Positions 1 to 9,573 of a stretch of 48,951 nt of DNA are shown one piece after another. The stretch comes from Planctomycetota bacterium (GTDB lineage Bacteria; Planctomycetota; UBA1135; UBA2386). The notes under the pieces were generated by a model. The model made no database searches. It was not told where the DNA came from and saw only the letters and a program-made list of their open reading frames with translations. Each line of letters begins with the position of its first letter. Position 1 is the stretch's first letter. The stretch lies in the NCBI GenBank assembly GCA_014192625.1, contig BJHM01000029.1, forward strand, positions 1 through 48,951, read 5' to 3'. The position numbers were made by a program, and so were the translations under genes.

Positions 1-1
1 C

Positions 2-2047
2 CGCGAACTGGTGCTCGACAACGGAATCCTGCGAGCGACTTTATGCCTAGAGCCGGATGCTGCGCTGGTCTCGCTGCGGATCGGCGACCGCGAACTGCTG
101 CGAGCGGTGCGGCCGTTTGGCCAAGTGACTCTCGCTGGCACGCAGGTCTCCGTGGGTGGGTTGATTGGTCAACCCAATCACGCGTTCTTGCTGCCCGAGT
201 GGCTGCTTGCGATGCAAGCCAATCCGCGCGCGTTTCATTATAAAAGCATGTCGGAAGGGCCGATCGAGGCGCGATTCCCTTGGCAAAAAACGCGGCACAC
301 GGCACCGGATGTCGCGTGGCCACCGCATGGCGTGCACGTGCAGCTGCAGTTCGATGCGCCTGCCGGTATCGCAGCAGGCATGTCGGTCACCGTGCACTTG
401 GAGATGTATGACGGACTGCCGCTTTGGTGCCAGTGGCTAGAAGTTCACAACCAGAGTGACGCGCCAGTCGAACTCGCTGCGTTTACTTCCGTGCAGTTGG
501 CGGTGGTCGAAGCTGAGTCGCGCGTCGAGCCGATGCGAATGGGAGTACGGTTGCCCAACTTGCACGTGGAGACCGACTTTGCATTTCACGCGATGACCGG
601 CAGCGACGGCAGTGCACATTGCGTGCGCTGGTTGCCCGATCCGCTGTTTGAAACGCAGGTCAACTACGAACGACAAACGCGCTGCCTGCTCGAGGTCGGA
701 CCCGATCTTGGCCCGGCCCAGACGATCGCCGAAAAATCCACCTTCGCAACGTTCCGCACTTGGCTTTTAGCCCCGGACCGCGAGGACCGTGAACGCCAAT
801 CGCTCGCAGTGCGGCGCATGTATCGCACGATAGCTCCATGGAGCACTGAGAACCCGGTGATGATGCACGTGCGAAGTGCGGAACCATTGGCAGTGCGCTC
901 GGCGATTGACCAATGCGCTCAGGTTGGGTTTGAGATGGCGATCTTGACTTTTGGTTCTGGTTTTGACATCGAGGACGACAGCCCGCAAAACTTGGAGCGC
1001 TGGAAAGCGCTCGCCGATTACGCGCATCAGCAGGGTATTCAGCTCGGTGGTTATTCGTTGCTCAGCAGTCGCGCGATCGAGCCCACAGGAGATAACTGCA
1101 TCAACGAACAGACCGGCAAGCCGGGTGGCCAGATCTTTGGCACCGCACCCGCACTCGCGTCCAACTGGGGCCAGCGCTACTTCCAAAAGCTGTACCGCTT
1201 CTTTACCTACACCGGCTTTGATCTGCTCGAACACGACGGCAGTTATCCAGGCGATCCGGATGCAATGGCGCGGCCGCCATTGCAGAAAGGCCTCGCCGAT
1301 TCGCAGTGGGTGCAGCACCAAATCATCGCCAACTTTTATCGCTGGTGCCGTGGCCGCGGCATCTACCTCAACGTGCCCGATTGGTATTTTCTCAACGGCA
1401 GCAACAAGACCGGCATGGGTTATCGCGAGACCAACTGGTCCTTGCCGCGCGAACAGCAAGTTTTGCATACGCGGCAAAACTTATTCGATGGCACCTACGA
1501 CAAGCTGTCGTCGATGGGCTGGATGTTTGTGCCGCTTTTGGAATACCAGGGTGGCGGTGCTGCTGCGACCATCGAGCCACTTGCAGAACACCTGCCGCAT
1601 TACGAGCGGATGATTAGCAGCAATCTCGCCTACGGCGCGCAAGCGTGCTACCGCGGGCCGCGCCTCTACGACACCGATGCGACCAAGGCGATGGTGCAGC
1701 AGCAGGTGGCATATTTTGTTCAACACCGTGCGATTCTCGAGAGCGAAGTGATCCACACCGCTTCGCGCCGCGCCGATGGCAGCGACCTCGATTGGGTGCT
1801 GCACACCAATCCCAACATTGAAGAACGCGCGCTCCTAACGGTGTTCAATCCGACCGGCAAGCCGCGCACCCGGACGCTTTTCGTGGACCTTTATTACGCC
1901 AATCTGGGAGCTTCGATGCTGGTCGAAGTCGAGGCGCCAGATGGCAAACGCAGTCAGCTCAAAGTCAGCGAAAGAGGCACCGTGATGGTGCCCGTTACCG
2001 TTGCTGAGGGCGGCAGTAGCGGATGGATATTTCGACTTGCAAAGTGA
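2..2047 (+). CDS. Alpha-galactosidase-like glycoside hydrolase, 5' end outside window
   Basis: The reading frame is open from base 2 with no start that is clearly real; the GTG at 11 is internal-looking, so the N-terminus lies before the window. About 681 residues are visible. The first ~250 residues look like a beta-sandwich with many alternating hydrophobic strands. The middle resembles a TIM barrel, with LLEHDGSYPGD near residue 405 (an acidic strand end as in clan GH-D enzymes) and NVPDWYFLNGSNKTGMGYRE near residue 460. The C-terminus (LLTVFNPTG) looks like the usual small beta domain. No specific GH family or substrate can be assigned by eye. A GH36/GH27-like hydrolase is the best guess, and a non-catalytic relative is possible. 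It stands apart from recA, which has its own leader. Confidence 0.6.
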   Translation, partial: RELVLDNGILRATLCLEPDAALVSLRIGDRELLRAVRPFGQVTLAGTQVSVGGLIGQPNHAFLLPEWLLAMQANPRAFHYKSMSEGPIEARFPWQKTRHTAPDVAWPPHGVHVQLQFDAPAGIAAGMSVTVHLEMYDGLPLWCQWLEVHNQSDAPVELAAFTSVQLAVVEAESRVEPMRMGVRLPNLHVETDFAFHAMTGSDGSAHCVRWLPDPLFETQVNYERQTRCLLEVGPDLGPAQTIAEKSTFATFRTWLLAPDREDRERQSLAVRRMYRTIAPWSTENPVMMHVRSAEPLAVRSAIDQCAQVGFEMAILTFGSGFDIEDDSPQNLERWKALADYAHQQGIQLGGYSLLSSRAIEPTGDNCINEQTGKPGGQIFGTAPALASNWGQRYFQKLYRFFTYTGFDLLEHDGSYPGDPDAMARPPLQKGLADSQWVQHQIIANFYRWCRGRGIYLNVPDWYFLNGSNKTGMGYRETNWSLPREQQVLHTRQNLFDGTYDKLSSMGWMFVPLLEYQGGGAAATIEPLAEHLPHYERMISSNLAYGAQACYRGPRLYDTDATKAMVQQQVAYFVQHRAILESEVIHTASRRADGSDLDWVLHTNPNIEERALLTVFNPTGKPRTRTLFVDLYYANLGASMLVEVEAPDGKRSQLKVSERGTVMVPVTVAEGGSSGWIFRLAK

Positions 2048-2169
2048 GAACACCGGTAACCAATGGCGGATCCGCACCACATCCAAGGCATGGGAACCCT
2101 GAGAAAGTGTTTGGGTTTCGTAAGGGTTCGCGGTAGAGTGCCGCGTTCCAGAAGACTTCGCACCACAAA

Positions 2170-2179
2170 CCCAAAGAGG
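2170..2179 (+). promoter_or_regulatory. Extended Shine-Dalgarno box CCCAAAGAGG before recA
   Basis: The 10-mer CCCAAAGAGG ends 5 nt before the recA ATG. GAGG can pair with the 16S anti-SD. The same 10-mer precedes plsX and acpP, so the CCCAAA part may also be under selection. Confidence 0.5.
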
Positions 2180-2184
2180 ACGCG

Positions 2185-3339
2185 ATGAAAGACAAGATCG
2201 AAAGCATGAAAGCAGCACCAACCAAGAAGGTCTCTAACGCCGCACTAGACGAAGCTATTGCCAGTATCCACAAGGACTACGGTGAAGGCTCGATCATGCG
2301 CATGGGCGATGACTTTGTGTCGCCAATCGACGGTATTTCGACCGGCTCGCTAGGCCTTGACCTCGCCATTGGCGGCAAGGGTTTGCCGCGCGGCCGCGTA
2401 GTTGAGGTATTCGGTCCAGAATCATCCGGCAAGACCACCTTGACGCTGCACGTCGTTGCCAATGCGCAACGCGCTGGCGGTGTTTGTGCATTTATCGATG
2501 CGGAGCACGCGCTCGATCCGCAATACGCCCGCAAGCTCGGGGTCGACTTGGATTCGCTGTTGATCTCGCAACCTGACCACGGTGAGCAAGCGCTCGATAT
2601 CTGCGAGACGCTCGCACGTTCGGGCGCCGTCGACGTAATCGTCATCGACTCGGTTGCGGCGCTCGTGCCAAAGGCCGAGATCGAAGGCGACATGGGTGAC
2701 AGCTTCGTCGGCCTACACGCCCGTTTGATGAGTCAGGCGCTGCGCAAGTTGACCGCGGTCACGGCTCGCAGCAGGACCACGTTGATCTTCATCAACCAGA
2801 TCCGCGAAAAGATCGGCGTGATGTTTGGCAGCCCGGAGACCACGACTGGTGGCCGCGCACTCAAGTTTTACTCATCGGTTCGCATCGACATTCGTCGCAT
2901 CGGCCAGATCAAGGATGGCGAGGAGCCGATCGGTGCGCGTACCAAGGCGACCGTTGTGAAAAACAAGATCGCACCGCCGTTCCGCAAGACGGAGTTCGAC
3001 ATCCTGTTTGCAGAGGGCATCAACCGCCTGGGCGAACTGCTGGATCTTGGTGTTGAGACCGGCGTGATGAAGCGCTCGGGCACTTGGATTAGCTATGGCG
3101 AAACGCGCCTTGGTCAGGGCCGCGACAAGGCTCGCGAATTCCTGAAAGAGAATCCGAAACTCGCGATCGAGATCGAAGACGTTTTGTTGAAGCACATCGC
3201 GGCTCAGCAGCAAAAAGGTCTACCGATGCCCCGCCTAGGCACCACGGGTCCCAGTGCGGCCGCTGCGAGTGGTGGCTCGTCTGGCTTTGGCGGTCGGTCC
3301 GCGCCAGCAAAACCCCCAGCTGCCGCTGGCGAGGCCTGA
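2185..3339 (+). CDS. recA: Recombinase RecA
   Basis: RecA forms ATP-dependent filaments on single-stranded DNA for homologous recombination and, in most bacteria, triggers LexA self-cleavage. The Walker A motif GPESSGKTT is at residues 77-85. The flanking signatures IDAEHALDP, the Walker B region [14 protein letters not shown] and the DNA-binding loop region around [14 protein letters not shown] are all present. The length, 384 residues, is slightly above the usual ~350 because of an N-terminal extension and a Gly/Ala/Pro-rich C-terminal tail ending PPAAAGEA, where most RecA proteins have an acidic tail. The ATG at 2185 is preceded by CCCAAAGAGG. No convincing LexA box was found in the 137-bp leader. 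The gene appears monocistronic. Confidence 0.98.
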   Translation: MKDKIESMKAAPTKKVSNAALDEAIASIHKDYGEGSIMRMGDDFVSPIDGISTGSLGLDLAIGGKGLPRGRVVEVFGPESSGKTTLTLHVVANAQRAGGVCAFIDAEHALDPQYARKLGVDLDSLLISQPDHGEQALDICETLARSGAVDVIVIDSVAALVPKAEIEGDMGDSFVGLHARLMSQALRKLTAVTARSRTTLIFINQIREKIGVMFGSPETTTGGRALKFYSSVRIDIRRIGQIKDGEEPIGARTKATVVKNKIAPPFRKTEFDILFAEGINRLGELLDLGVETGVMKRSGTWISYGETRLGQGRDKAREFLKENPKLAIEIEDVLLKHIAAQQQKGLPMPRLGTTGPSAAAASGGSSGFGGRSAPAKPPAAAGEA

Positions 3340-3352
3340 TCGCTCGCCGCAT

Positions 3353-3463
3353 CGCATAGCTGCACCGAAAGGCTGCACCGAAAGGCTGTACCGCATAGCT
3401 GCACCGAAAAGCTGTGTTGCCCTGCGCGTCGGTCACGCGGCATAACAGTGCCCTGCGCGTCGG
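3353..3463. repeat. Short direct repeats downstream of recA
   Basis: CGCATAGCTGCACCGAAA occurs at 3353-3370 and 3392-3409, with a partial copy (GGCTGCACCGAAA) at 3371-3383. TGCCCTGCGCGTCGG occurs at 3418-3432 and 3449-3463. Together these make a nested direct-repeat tract in the recA 3' intergenic region. No coding role is apparent, and no classical terminator is seen. Confidence 0.75.
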
Positions 3464-3597
3464 CAAAATGTCATGGCCTGATCGCGCTGCAACGGCGGCT
3501 GCGATTTCGCATCAGCGAATGTTGTAAGTTCCTGTTTGATGGCCCCTTCATGTCTGTGGAACTCTTTCGTAGGATCACGCCATGGAAGGCTATAAAG

Positions 3598-5175
3598 ATG
3601 GCTTCCAACACAACCTCAATGCTAAGCACCCACAGATTGCTTTTTGCGCCGTTGGCCATTTACCTCGTCGCGGGCCAAATCATTGGCCAAGTTGCCCTGC
3701 CGGTAACACCGGTTGCGATCGCGCCCAGGTTTGTCGGCTGGCCGATGTATGGCTGCAACCCGCAGCACAGCGCGCAGTCACCTTATGTCACGCAGACGAT
3801 GAACCGAGTGCTCTGGCAAACGCCGGTGGACTTGGCTCCCCAATACAGCGGCACGTTGCTGCTCACGCATTATGGCTCGCCGTTGGCTACCGCTGGCGGC
3901 ACGTTGATCGTCACAGTGAAAACCGGCGCGAGCAGTGGTTTCCAATTGGAAGGACGCAACATCAAAAATGGCGATCTGATTTGGACCCAGCCAACGGGTT
4001 GGACTGCGCCACCACACAACTGGTTCCCGTCAATGGGATCGTGCATCACTGCCTGGAACGAAGTCGCAATCCCCGGCCCCGGTGGCACGGTATTGTTTCG
4101 TAGCAAACTGGATTCGCCGGTCGGTACGGTCCGCACGGTCGCCTTCTATGGCACTGCTGCTTACAACGCCAACCCTGCTGGTTTCAACAGCTCCGTGATC
4201 ATCAATACGCCGATCATTTGCGATAGCCGCGGCAACTTGTTCTTCGGTTACTTGGTCACCGGCACGCCACCGATCGTTGGGCTGCAAAGCGGCATTGCGC
4301 GACTGTCGGTGACGGGAGTTGGCACCTACGTGTCCGCCAGCACCGCGTCGGGTTCGACTACGGCGCGCAAGATCCCAACCAACTGCGCCCCGGCGCTGAG
4401 TTTGGATGAAGCGTCGCTGTATGTGCCGACCACAACCAATGCGACTTCGGGCAGCGGCAGTGGCTACATGCTGAAGCTCAACAGTACGACGCTCGTGCAG
4501 CAGGCTCGCATCCTGATGAAAGACGCGCGCAACACCGCAAACAATGCTGCGTTGTTTGACGATGGGACGGCTTCGCCGCTGATTGGACCTGATGGCGACT
4601 TATACTACGGCGTGCTGGAAAGCCCCTTTGGCAGCAACAACAGCCGCGGCTGGCTGCTGCACTACAACGGAGCGCTAACGCTGACCAAGATCCCCGGCGC
4701 CTTTGGTTGGGATGACACGCCGTCCATTGTGCCCGCCAGCGCGGTGCCGTCCTACCACGGCACTTCTGCGTATTTGATCATGAGCAAATACAACAACTAC
4801 GGCGGCACTGCGACCGGCACAGGCCTCAACAAAATTGCCGTGCTCGACCCGAGCGCAGGCTTTACGGAACCGGTCAGCGGCGTGACCTGCATGAATGAGA
4901 TCCTGACGGTGCTTGGTCCGACCCCGGACCCCTCGTTCCCAGGTGGGTTCCGCGAGTGGTGCATCAACAGCGCCGCAATCGACGTGACGCGGCGTTCCGC
5001 CATCGTGAACTGCGAAGACGGGATCTGTTATCGCTGGGATTTTGTCACCAACACGTTGGTCGAACCGGTGGTGCTGACGGCTGGCATCGGTGAGGCCTAC
5101 ACGATGACCATCGTTGGTCCGTTGGGCATCAGCTTTGCAATCAACAACGCCACGCTCTTCGCCCTGGGCAACTGA
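3598..5175 (+). CDS. Secreted PQQ-like beta-propeller protein
   Basis: The ATG at 3598 is chosen because GGAAGG lies 8 nt upstream and a Sec-type signal follows within ~30 residues (MLSTHRLLFAPLAIYLVAGQ). Upstream in-frame starts at 3448 and 3550 lack a ribosome-binding site. The product is about 525 residues and likely periplasmic or secreted. WPMYGCNPQHSAQSPY at the mature N-terminus is the usual opening of PQQ-binding-like beta-propellers (an outer-membrane-assembly BamB-like fold). Repeating blade strands with Asp-Gly-Asp-Leu-Tyr-type turns follow. No enzyme active site or PQQ ligands can be assigned, so binding or scaffolding is as likely as catalysis. The neighbours recA and alaS give no functional hint. 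Confidence 0.7.
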   Translation: MASNTTSMLSTHRLLFAPLAIYLVAGQIIGQVALPVTPVAIAPRFVGWPMYGCNPQHSAQSPYVTQTMNRVLWQTPVDLAPQYSGTLLLTHYGSPLATAGGTLIVTVKTGASSGFQLEGRNIKNGDLIWTQPTGWTAPPHNWFPSMGSCITAWNEVAIPGPGGTVLFRSKLDSPVGTVRTVAFYGTAAYNANPAGFNSSVIINTPIICDSRGNLFFGYLVTGTPPIVGLQSGIARLSVTGVGTYVSASTASGSTTARKIPTNCAPALSLDEASLYVPTTTNATSGSGSGYMLKLNSTTLVQQARILMKDARNTANNAALFDDGTASPLIGPDGDLYYGVLESPFGSNNSRGWLLHYNGALTLTKIPGAFGWDDTPSIVPASAVPSYHGTSAYLIMSKYNNYGGTATGTGLNKIAVLDPSAGFTEPVSGVTCMNEILTVLGPTPDPSFPGGFREWCINSAAIDVTRRSAIVNCEDGICYRWDFVTNTLVEPVVLTAGIGEAYTMTIVGPLGISFAINNATLFALGN

Positions 5176-5185
5176 CCGTTGCCGC

Positions 5186-5214
5186 GGGACCCGCTGGTGA
5201 TCCTCGCTGGTCCC
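5186..5214 (+). terminator. Inverted repeat after the beta-propeller gene
   Basis: GGGACC (5186-5191) pairs with GGTCCC (5209-5214) across a 17-nt loop, 11 nt after the stop codon. No T-run follows, so this is a weak terminator candidate. Confidence 0.3.
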
Positions 5215-5384
5215 TACGCAGGGCGAAAAGTCGCGCGTTTTCTTACCACGCCACGAGCCATAGCCTGACTGCTGCAGTGCGGTCTCTTTTGCTTGCCGCT
5301 TGGGACTTATTTGGGCTGACCTGACAAGCTGTTACTAGGTTGCTTGCGCGGCAAGTAGCGCGCTAGGTACAACGGTCGCCCCGC

Positions 5385-8072
5385 ATGCAACCGCTAAGTC
5401 TCGCCGAGATCCGTTCCCGCTACCTGAAGTTCTTCGAGCAGCGCGGTCACAAAATCTATCCATCCGATTCGCTGGTCCCCGCCAACGATCCCACACTGCT
5501 GTTCACCGGCGCTGGGATGAATCAGTTCAAGGACATGTTTCTCGGCAAGGGAACGTTGCCGTGGCGGCGGTTGACGACCTCGCAGAAGTGCCTGCGTGTA
5601 CCCGACCTCGACAACGTCGGCGTCACCGCGCGGCATCACACGTTCTTTGAGATGCTGGGCAACTTTTCCTTCGGCGACTACTTCAAGAAAGAGTGCATCG
5701 CTTGGGAATGGGAGTTCTTCCGCGACTCACTTGGCATCCCCGATCGACAGATGGTGGTGACTATTTTCAGCGATGACGAAGAGGCCTTCGACATCTGGAC
5801 CAAGGTGGTCGGGCTTGCACCAAACAAGATCTTCCGCTTTGGCGAGAAGGAAAACTTCTGGCCCGCAGAAGCGCCGAGCAAGGGGCCGAACGGTCCATGC
5901 GGTCCGTGCAGCGAGATCTATTTTGATGCGTTCCCCGATTTGCCGCTGCCCAATCACAAAGGGCTTTTGTCGCTGCCGGATGATCGCTTCACCGAGATCG
6001 GCAACTGCGTGTTCACGCAATACGAGCGAAAGTCGGATGGCTCACTGGTGCCACTGCCGCAGAAGAATATCGACGTTGGGCTTGGCCTTGAACGCATCGC
6101 AGCGGTCCTGCAGGGTGCCAAGAACAACTTTGAGACGGAGTTGTTTCGGCCGTTCCTCGATCACCTCGCACACATCTCGGGCACGGCCTATGGCGTGGAC
6201 CCAAAGCGCGATGTCAGGATGCGTCGCATCGCCGATCACGTGCGTGCGATCACGTTCTGCATCGCGGATGGTGCGCTGCCAAGCAATGAGGGCCGGGGCT
6301 ACGTCGTGCGCAAGATTCTGCGTCGGGCGGCACGCGATGGCTACGAGCTCGGCCTGCATGAGCCATTCTTGTTTGCGATGGTGGAAATCGTCGGCAAGAC
6401 AATGGGCGAGCACTATCCGGAAGTGCGCGACAATGCCGCGCAGTGCCGCGCCGTCATCAAGGGCGAGGAAGACAACTTCTTGATCTGCTACCGCCAGGGG
6501 ACGGCGCGGCTGGCAGAGTTCTTGCGCGCAGCACCAACCGGCAGTGCCCCGGGTAGGCCGCTAGAAAGCCCAATGCAAGGTAGCGGCGGGTTTGCGTTTC
6601 AGCTGCACGACACCTATGGCTTCCCAGTCGACATCACGCAGAAGATGATGGAGGAGCGTGGCTACGCGCTCGACATGGTTGGCTTTGAGCAGGCCATGGC
6701 GGAGCAACAAAAACGCGCGCGCGCCAGCATGGCAACCGCAGGTGCCGTGTTCACCGCGAGCATCGCCGTAAAGTTGCGCGATGCCGGTGCCAAGCCGACG
6801 ACCTTCTGCGGTTACGAGGTCACTACTAGCACCGCCGAGTTGACTGGCATTGTTGGTGAGGGCGATCTGATGTTGCCGCGGGTTTTGGCAGGCGAGAAGG
6901 CGGTGATGGTCTGCGCCGCGAGTCCATTTTACGCGCAAGGTGGCGGCCAGGTTGGCGATCGCGGCACGATTGTGACGGCAACAGGGGAAGCGCAGATCGC
7001 AACGACCACCGGTCTCGATGGCTTCCACCTGCATCAGGCAGTGGTCACAGTGGGGTATCTGGCACGTGGTCAAATGGCCACGCTGACAGTCGATGCCACG
7101 GCGCGTCGCGCCACAGAACGCAACCACACCGCAACGCACTTGCTGCATGCGGCACTGAAGAAAGTGCTCGGCGCGCATGTGTCGCAGGCTGGTTCCGAAG
7201 TGTCGCCAGAGCGTTTGCGATTTGACTACACGCAACCGGAGAAGCCTTCGGCAGAACAAATGCAGCGTGTCGAGGAAGAGGTCAACGCGCAGATCCTGCT
7301 CGCCAACCCGGTGCAGGCCGTGGTGCGCGGGCTTGCGGAAGCGAAGGCCATGGGATTCACCGCCTTGTTCGGCGAGAAGTATGGCGAACGCGTTCGGACG
7401 CTGCGGGTGGGTGATTTTAGTCTCGAACTTTGTGGCGGCACGCACGCGGAAAACACGGGCAACATCGGCGCGTTTCGGATTATCACGGACGCTGCGATTG
7501 CAGCTGGCACACGACGCATTGAAGCCGTGACGGGTATCGCTCAACTGCAGATGGCGTGGGAGGAGCGTCAGCTGCTCGCCAACCTGAGTGCGACCCTGAA
7601 GGTGCCGGGGACGCGGATCGTTGCGCGGGTGGTGGAGTTGTCGGAAGAGCTGAAGAAAGTGCGCAAGGAACTTGAGAAGGCGCTCGCGCCCGACCTTGCC
7701 AAAGAACTGGCAAACCTGAGCGCGTTGGTGGTCGAGCATCAGGGCGTGCGGACGGTGATTTTTGAGCGCCCGGGGCTCACGACCAAAGACGCGCAAGATC
7801 TTGTGCGGCTTGCGCACCAGTCGCTGGATCCACTCGTTGTCGTGATCTTTTCGGCGATGGACGGCGAGGTTGCGGTGGTGGTTGGTGTGGCGAAAACCTT
7901 GCTCGGAAAGATCAAGGCCGGCGACTTGCTAAAAGCCGTCACTGCCTTGCTGGGCGGCGGCGGTGGCGGCAAGCCTGAAATGGCTCAGGGCAAGGGAAAG
8001 GACGTCACCCAACTGGCAAATGCGACCATGGCGGCGATAGCTTTGCTGCGTGAATCGGGGCTACGCGGCTGA
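5385..8072 (+). CDS. alaS: Alanine-tRNA ligase
   Basis: This cytoplasmic class II aminoacyl-tRNA synthetase charges tRNA-Ala and edits mischarged Ser and Gly. The 895-residue length is typical of the full enzyme. The N-terminal aminoacylation core has RSRYLKFFEQRGHK, LFTGAGMNQFKDMFLG and the class II motif region RHHTFFEMLGNFSFGDYFK. The editing domain zinc ligands are HTATH near residue 580 and the CGGTH element near residue 683. A C-Ala oligomerisation domain with GGGGGGKPEMAQ closes the protein. A short Gly/Pro-rich insertion (around GSAPGRPLESPMQGSGG) interrupts the segment before HDTYGFPVD. The 209-bp upstream gap has no recognisable T-box. rpmF follows after 170 bp. Confidence 0.98.
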   Translation: MQPLSLAEIRSRYLKFFEQRGHKIYPSDSLVPANDPTLLFTGAGMNQFKDMFLGKGTLPWRRLTTSQKCLRVPDLDNVGVTARHHTFFEMLGNFSFGDYFKKECIAWEWEFFRDSLGIPDRQMVVTIFSDDEEAFDIWTKVVGLAPNKIFRFGEKENFWPAEAPSKGPNGPCGPCSEIYFDAFPDLPLPNHKGLLSLPDDRFTEIGNCVFTQYERKSDGSLVPLPQKNIDVGLGLERIAAVLQGAKNNFETELFRPFLDHLAHISGTAYGVDPKRDVRMRRIADHVRAITFCIADGALPSNEGRGYVVRKILRRAARDGYELGLHEPFLFAMVEIVGKTMGEHYPEVRDNAAQCRAVIKGEEDNFLICYRQGTARLAEFLRAAPTGSAPGRPLESPMQGSGGFAFQLHDTYGFPVDITQKMMEERGYALDMVGFEQAMAEQQKRARASMATAGAVFTASIAVKLRDAGAKPTTFCGYEVTTSTAELTGIVGEGDLMLPRVLAGEKAVMVCAASPFYAQGGGQVGDRGTIVTATGEAQIATTTGLDGFHLHQAVVTVGYLARGQMATLTVDATARRATERNHTATHLLHAALKKVLGAHVSQAGSEVSPERLRFDYTQPEKPSAEQMQRVEEEVNAQILLANPVQAVVRGLAEAKAMGFTALFGEKYGERVRTLRVGDFSLELCGGTHAENTGNIGAFRIITDAAIAAGTRRIEAVTGIAQLQMAWEERQLLANLSATLKVPGTRIVARVVELSEELKKVRKELEKALAPDLAKELANLSALVVEHQGVRTVIFERPGLTTKDAQDLVRLAHQSLDPLVVVIFSAMDGEVAVVVGVAKTLLGKIKAGDLLKAVTALLGGGGGGKPEMAQGKGKDVTQLANATMAAIALLRESGLRG

Positions 8073-8093
8073 GGCATTCCGTCATTCTTGCGG

Positions 8094-8110
8094 CGGCATT
8101 GCAAATGCCG
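8094..8110 (+). terminator. Small hairpin after alaS
   Basis: CGGCATT-GCA-AATGCCG is a perfect 7-bp stem with a 3-nt loop, 21 nt after the alaS stop. No U-tract follows, so it could be a weak terminator or an mRNA 3' stabiliser. Confidence 0.35.
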
Positions 8111-8123
8111 TGCGGCCGTAGCG

Positions 8124-8151
8124 TTGACTTCCGCCTTGGCAGGCGTAAACT
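8124..8151 (+). promoter_or_regulatory. Candidate sigma70-type promoter for rpmF-plsX
   Basis: TTGACT (8124-8129) and TAAACT (8146-8151) are separated by 16 nt, in the alaS-rpmF gap about 90 nt before the rpmF start. The match to consensus is good but short motifs of this kind arise by chance. Confidence 0.35.
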
Positions 8152-8242
8152 GCTTCGCTTTACATTATCTGGAACGTCCTCGGCGCGGCCGAGATCGGTC
8201 CAGAGTTGGCGGTAGGAAACCGCCCGCTGTACGAGGTTTGTC

Positions 8243-8428
8243 ATGGCCAATCCGAAGAGAAAGCTCAGTCGCGCTAGTAAAGGTCACCGGCGCGCTCACC
8301 TAGCGCTCACCAGGGCGCAACTTGTTCGCTGCACTCACTGCAGTGCGATGATCAAGCCACACACTGTCTGTGGCGATTGCGGTTACTACCGCGGCCGCCA
8401 GATCACGCTCGCTGCCAATCCGAGCTGA
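8243..8428 (+). CDS. rpmF: 50S ribosomal protein L32
   Basis: This small zinc-ribbon ribosomal protein of 61 residues has the typical length. The N-terminus MANPKRKLSRASKGHRRAH is the conserved basic L32 start. The zinc ribbon is CTHC followed by CGDCGYYRGR, so this is the four-cysteine (C+) form that binds zinc. It lies just upstream of plsX, the standard rpmF-plsX-fab arrangement that couples ribosome and membrane-lipid synthesis. A separate YceD (DUF177) gene, often found upstream of rpmF, is not present here. Confidence 0.96.
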   Translation: MANPKRKLSRASKGHRRAHLALTRAQLVRCTHCSAMIKPHTVCGDCGYYRGRQITLAANPS

Positions 8429-8516
8429 CGCCAGTTTTTCAACCAAAACCCGGTCTACCAAGGAGCATCCAGTCGGACGTTCCGGGTGCTAGATTGGGCA
8501 GTCCTTACTCCACTTA

Positions 8517-8526
8517 CCCAAAGAGG
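8517..8526 (+). promoter_or_regulatory. Extended Shine-Dalgarno box CCCAAAGAGG before plsX
   Basis: This is identical to the boxes before recA and acpP, and it ends 8 nt before the plsX ATG. Confidence 0.5.
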
Positions 8527-8534
8527 GAGAGCGC

Positions 8535-9560
8535 ATGGCGAAGGTAGTCCTCGATGCGGTCGGCGGCGACCACGCTCCGGTGGAGGTGTTGAAGGGCGTT
8601 GCCATGGCTATCAAAAAAGGCCATTGCGAAGCTGCTCACCTGATCCTTACTGGGCCACGTGAGCTAGTGCATCAGCAGGCGATCGCGCACGGGATACCGG
8701 TAGGACCGGGGGGCATCGAGATCGTCGATGCGCCAGACATCCTCACCTGCGACGACTCGCCAACCGATGCGATGCGCAGAAAGCCAAACAACAGCATCAT
8801 GGTCGGTATGCAGCTGGTAAAGAACGGCCTTGCCGGCGGCTTCATCAGTGCCGGCTCGACAGGCACCGTCGTTGCATCTGCCACACTTGGGCTGCGCTGC
8901 CTAGAAGGCATTCGTCGCCCGGCAATCGGCGCGATCATTCAGGGCGAGAAGCACCCGTTCTTGGTGATCGACGTCGGTGCAAATCCGCAGCCCAAGCCGC
9001 ACCATCTGGCGCAATACGCGATCATGGGTGGGGCTTATTATTCTGGCACCTTTGGGGTGTCCGAGCCTCGCATCGGCATCCTCAATATCGGCAGTGAAGA
9101 GTTGAAGGGCAACGCGCTGGTCAAGGAAGCCCGTGCGCTGCTGAAGCAAATGCCAATCAACTTCCTCGGCAACGTGGAAGGTGGCGAACTGTTTAGCGGC
9201 GAGTGCCACGTGGTAGTTTGCGATGGCTTCACCGGCAACGTGTTGCTGAAGGTCAGCGAGGGCTGCGCTGAATATGTGCTGCGCACCATGGTTTCCATGA
9301 TGCAGCAAGTCGGCGTTGAGCCAGCCAAGATCAAGGCCGTGCTCGCAGGCGTGATGCCGCGCATGGACTACGCCGAATATGGTGGTGCCCTGCTGCTTGG
9401 AGTCGAAGGCATCGTGACAATCTGCCACGGTCGGTCCCAAGCCAACGCGTTTAGCAATGCGATTCGTTTTGCTAGAAAAGCGCTGACGGCAGAGGTCAAT
9501 CATCACATTGAGCAAGCGGCCCGTGCGATGGCAAAAGCCACGCCGGAGTCTGCAAGCTAG
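8535..9560 (+). CDS. plsX: Phosphate acyltransferase PlsX
   Basis: PlsX converts acyl-ACP plus phosphate to acyl-phosphate for phospholipid synthesis through PlsY. At 341 residues it has the family length. The N-terminal VLDAVGGDHAP motif, the SAGSTGTVVASATLGL segment, FLVIDVGANPQPKP and GECHVVVCDGFTGNVLLK are all family signatures. It sits between rpmF and fabH, with 13 bp to fabH, in the expected operon. It acts as a peripheral membrane enzyme. Confidence 0.97.
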   Translation: MAKVVLDAVGGDHAPVEVLKGVAMAIKKGHCEAAHLILTGPRELVHQQAIAHGIPVGPGGIEIVDAPDILTCDDSPTDAMRRKPNNSIMVGMQLVKNGLAGGFISAGSTGTVVASATLGLRCLEGIRRPAIGAIIQGEKHPFLVIDVGANPQPKPHHLAQYAIMGGAYYSGTFGVSEPRIGILNIGSEELKGNALVKEARALLKQMPINFLGNVEGGELFSGECHVVVCDGFTGNVLLKVSEGCAEYVLRTMVSMMQQVGVEPAKIKAVLAGVMPRMDYAEYGGALLLGVEGIVTICHGRSQANAFSNAIRFARKALTAEVNHHIEQAARAMAKATPESAS

Positions 9561-9573
9561 CGGGTAGCCCCAC

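Noticed and set aside
2048-2060. LexA-box-like GAAC ACCG GTAAC upstream of recA
   Set aside because: The second half deviates from GTTC, it sits directly after the preceding stop, and no other copy supports it.
6561-7817. 418-residue frame on the minus strand inside alaS
   Set aside because: It is His/Arg/Leu-rich shadow coding opposite a clear alaS, with no recognisable domain.
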